From an uncultured Alphaproteobacteria bacterium (GTDB lineage Bacteria; Pseudomonadota; Alphaproteobacteria; Rickettsiales; UBA1997): DNA of 5,145 nt. Positions 1 to 5,145 of this stretch are shown here, one piece after another. The notes below the pieces were generated by a model. The model was not told the origin of the DNA. It did no database searches and saw nothing but the letters and a program-made list of their open reading frames with translations. Both the position numbers and the translations under genes were made by a program. Positions within the stretch are counted from its first letter, which is position 1; the number at the start of each line of letters is the position of its first letter. Where the stretch lies: assembly GCA_903837365.1 (NCBI GenBank), contig CAILUF010000147.1, forward strand, positions 1 to 5,145. Reading direction: 5' to 3'.

Positions 1-64
1 TAATTTATTCAAAAAATTCACGATTGATTAGAAATTTAATTTTAGGTTGAAATGCTGATGATTT

Positions 65-1129
65 ATGGAAAAAAATAAAATAGAATCATACCTAGAGCAA
101 CTAGGTTATGCTAAGGAAGATGATTTTTACTTTAGCCTAGAAGACATTGAAAATAATTTCACTTGCCATAAAATTATCTTGCAAAAATCGTCTGAAAAAA
201 AAGATCGTAATCTAATAAAACTTGTTATAAATATTTTAAAACTATTGGGAATAAAATTTACAGATAATCATTCATTTTCATCAACCCAAGATAATTTAAA
301 AAAATTACCATCCAAAAAAGAATTATCAATGATTCTTGAAAATAGTAAAAACAATTTTAATTCGGATTATGACAGTATTTATTCCTTGAATAATTTGGAT
401 GATTTAAATAGGATTCAACTTAATATAAACAAGGTTAATCCAATTATTAAGCCATCATCCTTAACTTCTAATCCTCAAGGAAATGAAATTAATTCATCAT
501 CTTATTTTAAAAACATCTGGCATGACACCAAGCGCGGAAATAGCCTAAGATTCGCGAAAGGTTATGATAATAAATTTACAGAATATTTACGAGATACTCA
601 AGCATATTTCGAAACAACAAATGAAAAAAGTCATGATTTTTTTATTGGATTTTTTTCCAAAGCCTTTCAAGAAATGGAAAAAAAAATGAGCGAAAAAGCT
701 CAGAGTTTTTCATGGCAAGATGCTATTAACACTCTTGCAATTGCTAAGGCTTTTGGTGGTTTGTCAAATATTAAAAAAGATGGTAGAGATGAAGGCTATA
801 CAAAAATTACCGATCCAGAATTCATCACCGCAATAAGACAAAAATTTCCCGAGGTTATTGATTTTCAATCTCTTGATTCAGCAAAATTAGGTCAATATAA
901 AATATTTTCAAAATTATATCAAAAAACCACTCAAGATATTTTAAAATCAAACAGAGGTACAAATAATCAAACTGGCTTAAGATTGACTTTTTTTCCTGAT
1001 CATGCAATTGAAAGATTATTAGGAATTAAAGAAACGAAGGATAATTTTAAAGAAAATATTGCACAAAGCGCACAAATTATTGATGATTTTATTAAACCAA
1101 AACCAAAATTAATGATCGCTTCTGTTTAA
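65..1129 (+). CDS. Uncharacterised 354-residue soluble protein
   Basis: I do not recognise this protein and assign no function. The start is the first one possible: an in-frame TGA lies at 56-58, only six bases before the ATG, and no good Shine-Dalgarno is seen. No signal peptide is apparent. The only clearly hydrophobic run is an amphipathic stretch at about residues 50-65, so the product is probably cytoplasmic or exported without a Sec signal. Three parts can be seen: a charged N-terminal region (1-65), a low-complexity linker rich in Asn, Ser, Lys and Asp (about 66-145), and a more ordered C-terminal region (about 146-345) with helix-like segments such as 188-235. Near the end, residues 309-320 carry an HAxxR-type motif (H313, R317) after an F-F-P-D turn. 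The gene runs tail to tail into the oxidoreductase and shares its stop region with it. It could be a lineage-specific effector or a degraded mobile-element protein. The long open frame supports a real gene; the function is open. Confidence 0.8.
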   Translation: MEKNKIESYLEQLGYAKEDDFYFSLEDIENNFTCHKIILQKSSEKKDRNLIKLVINILKLLGIKFTDNHSFSSTQDNLKKLPSKKELSMILENSKNNFNSDYDSIYSLNNLDDLNRIQLNINKVNPIIKPSSLTSNPQGNEINSSSYFKNIWHDTKRGNSLRFAKGYDNKFTEYLRDTQAYFETTNEKSHDFFIGFFSKAFQEMEKKMSEKAQSFSWQDAINTLAIAKAFGGLSNIKKDGRDEGYTKITDPEFITAIRQKFPEVIDFQSLDSAKLGQYKIFSKLYQKTTQDILKSNRGTNNQTGLRLTFFPDHAIERLLGIKETKDNFKENIAQSAQIIDDFIKPKPKLMIASV

Positions 1130-2094
1130 CATTTTAAAACTAGAGATCCTGTCGTTTCACGATTTTCTAGAGCTTTATGCGCTTTAGCAACATCCTTAAA
1201 ATCATACTCGGTGATTTGTAAACGAATAATTCCACGCGCTACTGCCGAAAAAATTTCATCAGCAGAAATTGTTAATTCCGTGCGATGAGATTTATACATT
1301 GGCATCATTGGACGTGTTAAGTATAGCGAATTGGCAAACATTAAATCATGATTAATTTTTTCAATATTTCCAGCGCTTTCGCCGTATGAAACACATAATC
1401 CCATTGGCCAGAGACATTGCATTGATTTATCCAAATTATCTTTACCAATAGAATCGTAAACTATCCCAACTCCGCCATTATTAGTGATTTTAGCAACCTC
1501 ATCAACAAAATTATTTTGAGAATAATTGATCACATGATCGCAACCAAAACTTTTGGCAATGGCAATTTTAGAATCCGATCCAACAGTTCCAAAAACTTCT
1601 AAACCCTGAAATTTTGCATATTGGCATAATATGTGACCAACCCCTCCGGCAACAGCATGGATAAGAATTTTTTTAGCGCGTACAGCCAAAAAAACTCGAT
1701 TCAACAATGCATGCGCAAGCAAGCCTTTGAATAATGATCCTGCGACTTGCGCATCACTTAAAACATTGGGAATTTTAATTAGAAATGCTTGATTAACTGC
1801 TCTTTTTTCGCAATAACTGCCGATTCCTGCGGTAGCGTAAGCAACTCTCTGACCAACCTTGTAATCAACTACTTCGCTACCAACTTTTTCAATGTAACCA
1901 CTTGCTTCAAAACCAAGAATTGCTGGCATTTTAGAAAGGCTATATTGACCACGCCGAAAACCTACATCGAAGAAATTTATGCCGATGTAATTATGTTTAA
2001 CAACAACTTCATGCTTACTTGGAAGTGGATCAGCAACTTTTTCGATTTTAAAATTATTTGCTTGGCCAATTTTATTTAAAATGATTGCTTGCAT
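1126..2094 (-). CDS. qor: NADPH:quinone oxidoreductase, zinc-independent medium-chain dehydrogenase/reductase
   Basis: The predicted product is a cytosolic enzyme that passes electrons from NADPH to quinones or related reactive carbonyl compounds. Its 322 residues match the usual length of E. coli QorA-like proteins (about 325). The N-terminal GroES-like domain (about 1-125) shows the family pattern N-x2-D-x3-R-x-G-x-Y at 40-51 and LGFEASG at 60-66. The Rossmann domain follows, with the NADPH-binding motif AVAGGVG at 147-153 and GTVGSDSK at 169-176, and the GCDHVINY segment at 184-191 typical of QOR enzymes. YDSIG is at 213-217 and the C-terminal TTGSLVL motif at 315-320. The cysteine-rich structural-zinc lobe and catalytic zinc ligands of alcohol dehydrogenases are absent. 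The ATG at 2094 gives a full-length N-terminus; no Shine-Dalgarno is evident, only A- and T-runs. It is transcribed divergently from the exonuclease gene. Family membership is secure; the true substrate is not known. Confidence 0.93.
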   Translation of the reverse strand: MQAIILNKIGQANNFKIEKVADPLPSKHEVVVKHNYIGINFFDVGFRRGQYSLSKMPAILGFEASGYIEKVGSEVVDYKVGQRVAYATAGIGSYCEKRAVNQAFLIKIPNVLSDAQVAGSLFKGLLAHALLNRVFLAVRAKKILIHAVAGGVGHILCQYAKFQGLEVFGTVGSDSKIAIAKSFGCDHVINYSQNNFVDEVAKITNNGGVGIVYDSIGKDNLDKSMQCLWPMGLCVSYGESAGNIEKINHDLMFANSLYLTRPMMPMYKSHRTELTISADEIFSAVARGIIRLQITEYDFKDVAKAHKALENRETTGSLVLKC

Positions 2095-2129
2095 TTTTTT
2101 GAAAAAATTAATTTTATGTCTGCACCAAT

Positions 2130-2159
2130 TTCATAAAAAAAATTCTAGAATTTTGCCAA
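2130..2159 (-). promoter_or_regulatory. Candidate promoter for the quinone oxidoreductase gene
   Basis: On the minus strand, TTGGCA (2159-2154, five of six matches to TTGACA) is followed after 18 bases by TATGAA (2135-2130, four of six matches to TATAAT). Transcription would begin near 2123 and give a leader of about 30 bases before the ATG at 2094. The spacer contains nearly all of a 16-base perfect palindrome. In such AT-rich DNA chance matches are common, so this is a suggestion only. Confidence 0.35.
2139..2154. promoter_or_regulatory. 16-base perfect palindrome, possible operator
   Basis: AAAATTCTAGAATTTT is a perfect 16-base dyad with no loop. It lies in the divergent spacer between the oxidoreductase and exonuclease genes. 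It sits between the -35 and -10 elements proposed for the oxidoreductase and touches the -35 proposed for the exonuclease, which is where a dimeric repressor would block both. The core TTCTAGAA is the informative part; the flanking A and T runs could extend the symmetry by chance. No regulator gene is in the window, so the operator role is inferred from position and symmetry alone. Confidence 0.35.
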
Positions 2160-2180
2160 AAAATTTTTAGAAATTTTAAT
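2153..2180 (+). promoter_or_regulatory. Candidate promoter for the exonuclease gene
   Basis: TTGCCA at 2153-2158 (five of six matches to TTGACA) is followed after 16 bases by TTTAAT at 2175-2180. The same area also offers TTAATT or TAATTA at 17-18 bases. Transcription would start near 2188 and leave a leader of roughly 57 bases before the ATG at 2246. The -35 overlaps the opposing -35 of the oxidoreductase promoter back to back. The surrounding A/T runs make the call weak. Confidence 0.25.
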
Positions 2181-2245
2181 TAAATTTTTTAAAATTTTTT
2201 TTAGAAAATGGTAATGATCTTAATTAATAAAAACCCCAACAAAAA

Positions 2246-3055
2246 ATGCAACATCAAAATCTTTTTGTTTTTGACATCGAAACAATTCCCGATGTTAATT
2301 CTGCTAAAAATTTACTTAATATTGACAATGCTTCGACTCAAGAAATTCGTGATCAATTGATCAAATATCATTTAGATTTAACTGATCAAAAAAATTCTTT
2401 TTTGCGTCAGCCTTTTCATCAAATAATTTCAATTAGTTTTTTACAAGCCGAAATCCAAAGAGATTTTAATGGCAATGAATTTTATCATCTTATCGATATT
2501 CGTTCAGGTGGAGATTTAGTTAGTAGCGAAGCTGATTTGGTACGAGGTTTTTTTTCGCATCTCAAAAAAAATTTTTCGCGCTTAGTCAGTTTTAACGGCC
2601 GAAATTTTGATCTTCCGGTTTTAAAATATCGCGCTATGAAACATGATATTGACGCTTCTTGGCTTTACAAAACTGGCGATAAATGGAATAATTTTAATCA
2701 ACGCTACAGCCTTGATTGGCATTGCGATTTAGCGGAAGCATTCAGCGATTTTGGAGCATCTGCACGCGTGAAAATGAATGAGCTTTGCGCGGTATTTAAT
2801 TTACCTGGAAAAATCGGAGTTGATGGATCGCAAGTTATGCAAATGTTTGACGATGGCAAATTAGTTGAAATTCGTAATTATTGTGAAACAGATGTTATTA
2901 ATACTTATTTACTTTACCTAATTTTTCAGCATCATTGTGGAACTTTAACAACTTCTAATTTTAAAAAATGTCAAGAAAATTTACAAGAATTTTTGATTAA
3001 AAAATCACCAGAAAAACCACATTTCGCTGAGTTTTTAAATCATTGGCAAAATTAA
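2246..3055 (+). CDS. Predicted 3'-5' exonuclease, PolB-like DEDDy family
   Basis: This is a stand-alone DnaQ-fold exonuclease resembling the proofreading domain of family B DNA polymerases (COG3298 / DNA_pol_B_exo2 type). It should remove nucleotides from 3' ends using two metal ions, acting in the cytoplasm; the physiological substrate of the family is poorly known. All catalytic motifs are visible: Exo I FDIET at 9-13 (D10, E12), Exo II NGRNFD at 117-122 (D122), and Exo III YCETD at 212-216 (Y212 and D216), which places it in the DEDDy rather than the DEDDh group. Between Exo II and III lie the family blocks RYSLDWHCDL (153-162) and LPGKIGVDGSQV (186-197). At 269 residues it is full length and carries no polymerase domain. 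The ATG at 2246 sits five residues before the first strand (LFVFD), as expected; no Shine-Dalgarno precedes it. It is monocistronic here, divergent from the oxidoreductase and convergent with the secretion operon. Confidence 0.92.
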   Translation: MQHQNLFVFDIETIPDVNSAKNLLNIDNASTQEIRDQLIKYHLDLTDQKNSFLRQPFHQIISISFLQAEIQRDFNGNEFYHLIDIRSGGDLVSSEADLVRGFFSHLKKNFSRLVSFNGRNFDLPVLKYRAMKHDIDASWLYKTGDKWNNFNQRYSLDWHCDLAEAFSDFGASARVKMNELCAVFNLPGKIGVDGSQVMQMFDDGKLVEIRNYCETDVINTYLLYLIFQHHCGTLTTSNFKKCQENLQEFLIKKSPEKPHFAEFLNHWQN

Positions 3056-3124
3056 AACTGACAAAATTACAATTTCAAAAAATTATTTTGCTTGACGATT
3101 TTTCATTTCTGCAAATTTATTTAT

Positions 3125-3148
3125 AACATTTTTACATTTAAAAATGTT
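3125..3148 (+). terminator. Weak AT-rich stem-loop followed by T-run after the exonuclease gene
   Basis: AACATTTTT (3125-3133) pairs perfectly with AAAAATGTT (3140-3148) around a six-base loop, and TT then AATT follow. It lies about 70 bases past the exonuclease stop. The 9-bp stem has only one G-C pair, so it would be a poor terminator; the stronger structure downstream at 3223-3267 is the better candidate. Confidence 0.25.
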
Positions 3149-3191
3149 TTTAATTATGTCTAAAAGTTTATTCGTATGACGACTCGCCTCA

Positions 3192-3220
3192 GGGATTGCT
3201 TAGCTAAAGCTCCTAATCCC
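3192..3220. repeat. Bulged GC-rich hairpin, possible dispersed palindromic element
   Basis: GGGATT (3192-3197) pairs with AATCCC (3215-3220), and inside this GCTT (3198-3201) pairs with AAGC (3207-3210) around the loop AGCTA, leaving a four-base bulge TCCT (3211-3214). The hairpin lies in a patch (about 3176-3230) in which 28 of 55 bases are G or C, far above the surrounding spacer. A compositionally foreign, structured block in a non-coding gap resembles the small palindromic repeats spread through many Rickettsiales genomes. No second copy exists in this window, so repeat status is an inference. Confidence 0.4.
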
Positions 3221-3222
3221 GT

Positions 3223-3267
3223 TCTTCGCTAAAAATAGCCATTTAGGCTATTTTTTTAACGCGAAGA
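3223..3267. terminator. Bidirectional rho-independent terminator with extended outer stem
   Basis: The inner hairpin is AAAAATAGCC (3231-3240), loop ATTTA (3241-3245), GGCTATTTTT (3246-3255): ten perfect pairs, with T-tracts for both directions (seven T on plus at 3251-3257, five on minus from 3235 to 3231). An outer stem TCTTCGC (3223-3229) with GCGAAGA (3261-3267) adds seven perfect pairs across a short asymmetric internal loop. It lies between the convergent exonuclease and membrane fusion protein genes, about 170 bases past the first stop and 58 bases past the second, so it can end transcripts from both sides. The plus direction has the better T-tract. Confidence 0.75.
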
Positions 3268-3324
3268 CCCATCGCTTTTCTCAATCAAAATAAATTTTGA
3301 TTTCGAATTGTAAAAATATATTTT

Positions 3325-4560
3325 TTACTCCTCCCTAAATGCCTTGTAATAAGAATCGCTTATCGGTGAAAACATGTAAGAAATTAACGATCTTGAGTCA
3401 GTTAAAATAAAAACTTGCGCTGGCATTCCTGGATAAAGTTCAATTTTATTTTTTAGTTTTTTAAGATCTTTTTTAGCAATCGCAACTCGTGCTAAAAAAT
3501 AGGATTCTTTGCTTTGCTCATTGATTAAAATATCTGGCGAAACGTTAATTACTTCGCCATTAATTTTAGGAATTTTTTTGCCTTTATAAGCAGTTAAAGC
3601 AACTTTGGCCTTCATGCCAATAGCAATATTGTCGATATCAATTGGTTTTATTTTTGCTTCAATGATTAACTCCTCATCTTGCGCAACGATATTCATCAAC
3701 TCTGCACCACTTGGAACGACTGCTCCTAGAGTGTGATATTTTATATTCATGACTTTTCCTGAAACTGGTGCAGTTATAGCTGATCTCTTTAAGATATCCT
3801 TGGAAACCGCTAACTGATTGAATAAACCAACAATTTCCATATCGCATTCTTTAATTTGCTTAAGTATTTCTGCAAGATTTTCATTTTGATAATTTGCGAT
3901 TTGCAACCTTGCTATATCTAGCTGTTCTTCAATATCGGCAATTGATTTTTGTAAATCAATTTCTCGTAAAATTGGTAAATTATTTTCTGCGACTAATGGT
4001 TTGATAAGACTTAATTCTTTTTTAAAAAGTTTATGTTTGGTTTTAGCTGATTTTAATTTTCTTTCTAGAACTTTTATTTCGCCAGATTTTTTTTCTTTTT
4101 TGGCATTGAAAAGTCGCAATTGATTAGCGATAATTTCTTGTAATTTTTCATCGTCATTTGCTGATAATTCTCTAATCTCAGAAAAAAAATTTACCAAATT
4201 TACAGTTTCCTCATTTTCCTTTTCGGCCTTAAGGCGTTCTTTTTGCAGTTGCATTGTCCATAATCTTTCTTTCAAAATCTGTTGCTCTGTTTTAGCTTTT
4301 AAATCTTGAAGATAAAATAAAACATCTCCTTGATTAACCACCTGCCCTTCTGTTACTAAAATCTGATCAATTATTCCACCTTCCAAATGCTGAATAGTTT
4401 TACGATTAAAATCCAAAACCACTATGCCTTCAGCAATTGATGCTGATTGAATTGGCAAAAATATTGCCCAAATCAAAAAAACAAAACTAAAAATTATTAA
4501 AGCTTTTAGACCTTGATTAATCGCGCTTTGCGCTATTGGTGATTTTATTTTTCCAATCAT
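3325..4560 (-). CDS. Type I secretion membrane fusion protein, HlyD/PrtE family
   Basis: This is the periplasmic adaptor of a type I secretion system. It is anchored in the inner membrane beside the ABC ATPase and would link it to an outer-membrane TolC-type channel to export a protein in one step. The 411 residues show the expected order: a short cytoplasmic N-terminus, one membrane helix at about 19-37, a first half-lipoyl motif (HLEGGIIDQILVTEGQVV, 58-75), a long charged coiled-coil hairpin (about 84-255), the second half-lipoyl motif (TAPVSGKV, 263-270), then the beta-barrel part. The ending LYPGMPAQVFI (375-385) and the following FSPISDSYYKAFRE (397-410) are typical of the PrtE/AprE branch. 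The ATG overlaps the stop of the upstream ABC gene as ATGA, implying translational coupling; GAG triplets 2 and 7 bases before the ATG may serve as a weak ribosome site. Length is slightly short of the usual 430-480. No outer-membrane component follows it; the next thing downstream is a terminator. Confidence 0.93.
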   Translation of the reverse strand: MIGKIKSPIAQSAINQGLKALIIFSFVFLIWAIFLPIQSASIAEGIVVLDFNRKTIQHLEGGIIDQILVTEGQVVNQGDVLFYLQDLKAKTEQQILKERLWTMQLQKERLKAEKENEETVNLVNFFSEIRELSANDDEKLQEIIANQLRLFNAKKEKKSGEIKVLERKLKSAKTKHKLFKKELSLIKPLVAENNLPILREIDLQKSIADIEEQLDIARLQIANYQNENLAEILKQIKECDMEIVGLFNQLAVSKDILKRSAITAPVSGKVMNIKYHTLGAVVPSGAELMNIVAQDEELIIEAKIKPIDIDNIAIGMKAKVALTAYKGKKIPKINGEVINVSPDILINEQSKESYFLARVAIAKKDLKKLKNKIELYPGMPAQVFILTDSRSLISYMFSPISDSYYKAFREE

Positions 4561-5145
4561 AACTCTACTCGTTTAATGCTTTGCGAGTTCTTTCCTAAAA
4601 TTACACTAGCTGTGTCAAATGCTTTAATTTCGCCATCATTAAGCACCATAATTTTATCGCAAATTGATATCGCCAAAGGACGATGAGTAATAATAATCGT
4701 GGTAATTTTTTTTTCTTTGGCACGCAAGATTGCATTATTCAAAGCCGATTCTCCTTCGGAATCAAGATTGGAATTTGGTTCATCGAGAACTACAAATTTA
4801 ACATCGCCATAGTAAGCGCGAGCTAATGCGATTCTTTGCTTTTGTCCTGCCGATATATTTTGAGCATCTTTTTGAATCATGGTTTCGTAACCCTGCGGAA
4901 GCGATAAAATCATTTCATGAATATTGCAAAATTTCGCAGAATTGATAATTTCTTGATCTTGAGCATGAATATTCATTCGCGCAATATTGTGCTTGACTAG
5001 ACCCTTAAAAAGCTCAACATCTTGCGGTAAATAACCGATATGTTTGCCAATTTTTTCAAGATCTTGATCAAAAAGATTCGCGTCATCGATTTTGATAATT
5101 CCTGAATTTGCCTTTAAAACTCCAACCAATAATCTCGCCAAAGTA
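4557..5145 (-). CDS. Type I secretion ABC transporter ATPase, PrtD family (C-terminal part, cut by window edge)
   Basis: This is the nucleotide-binding domain of the ABC exporter that powers type I secretion. The gene runs off the right edge. The last visible codons read T-L-A-R-L-L, which continues a Walker A motif (GxxGxGKST) whose start is outside, so the TTG at 5141-5139 is an internal leucine and not a start. Counting that Leu as 1, the Q-loop is at YLPQD (37-41), the signature is ISAGQ (96-100) followed by KQRIALARA, Walker B VVLDE is at 117-121, the D-loop SNLD at 124-127 and the H-loop His at 153. LDEPNSNLD is characteristic of the PrtD/AprD branch. The membrane domain expected upstream is not visible. 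The stop TGA overlaps the ATG of the membrane fusion gene. The signature has Ala where the consensus LSGGQ has Gly, a change also tolerated in this family; ATPase motifs otherwise look intact. Confidence 0.93.
   Translation of the reverse strand, partial: TLARLLVGVLKANSGIIKIDDANLFDQDLEKIGKHIGYLPQDVELFKGLVKHNIARMNIHAQDQEIINSAKFCNIHEMILSLPQGYETMIQKDAQNISAGQKQRIALARAYYGDVKFVVLDEPNSNLDSEGESALNNAILRAKEKKITTIIITHRPLAISICDKIMVLNDGEIKAFDTASVILGKNSQSIKRVEL

Noticed and set aside
44..60. Ribosome-binding site (AGG at 44-46) or upstream start for the first gene
   Set aside because: AGG is 18 bases before the ATG, too far for a Shine-Dalgarno. The ATGs at 52 and 58 are out of frame, and an in-frame TGA at 56-58 blocks any earlier start.
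1789..2079. Open frame of 96 codons on the plus strand
   Set aside because: It lies wholly inside the oxidoreductase gene on the opposite strand, in the region encoding well-conserved GroES-domain motifs, and its translation shows no recognisable domain. It is a shadow frame.
3283..3302. AATCAAAA/TTTTGATT hairpin as a terminator for the membrane fusion gene
   Set aside because: The eight-pair stem is nearly all A-T and, read on the minus strand, is followed by GAGAAAAGCG rather than a T-run. The structure at 3223-3267 is far better.
3056..3324. Small protein gene in the convergent spacer
   Set aside because: The candidate ATG near 3156 reaches a stop after seven codons and no other frame gives a convincing coding stretch; the spacer is better explained by hairpins and a terminator.
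3310..3328. GTAAAAA/TTTTTAC hairpin at the membrane fusion stop codon
   Set aside because: It is an AT-only stem overlapping the stop and is not followed by a T-run on the minus strand; such pairings are expected by chance in this composition.
5139..5141. TTG as a start codon for the ABC protein
   Set aside because: The codon before it encodes Thr and the context T-L-A-R-L-L is the tail of a Walker A motif, so this is an internal leucine of a gene cut by the window edge.

Overview
The window is a strongly AT-rich stretch of bacterial chromosome read with the standard code: tryptophan is TGG, and TGA works as a stop. Most of the visible starts lack a clear Shine-Dalgarno sequence. AT-richness, a PrtD/PrtE-type secretion operon and a PolB-like exonuclease together fit a reduced-genome alphaproteobacterium of the Rickettsiales/Holosporales kind, probably host-associated. 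That assignment is an inference from style and gene content, because no ribosomal or other marker gene is present.

Layout from left to right: (1) a plus-strand gene at 65-1129 for a 354-residue protein that I do not recognise. (2) A minus-strand zinc-independent NADPH:quinone oxidoreductase (2094-1126), meeting gene 1 tail to tail with a 4-base overlap. (3) A 151-base AT-rich divergent spacer holding a 16-base perfect palindrome and candidate back-to-back promoters. (4) A plus-strand DEDDy 3'-5' exonuclease of the PolB-like family (2246-3055). (5) A 269-base convergent spacer containing a locally GC-rich patch, a bulged hairpin and a strong nested inverted repeat that looks like a bidirectional terminator. 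(6) A minus-strand operon entering from the right edge: the C-terminal part of a type I secretion ABC ATPase (4557 to beyond 5145), coupled by an ATGA overlap to its HlyD/PrtE-family membrane fusion protein (4560-3325).

The two rightmost genes work together as the inner-membrane part of a type I secretion system. The ABC protein powers export and the fusion protein spans the periplasm to an outer-membrane TolC-type channel, which is not encoded here. The oxidoreductase and exonuclease are housekeeping or stress enzymes with no obvious link to secretion. The unknown protein at the left is the least explained coding sequence. No mobile element, CRISPR array, tRNA or rRNA was seen, and nothing in the window amounts to a clear new multi-gene system. 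The best leads are the orphan protein, the divergent regulatory spacer and the structured GC-rich island in the convergent spacer.
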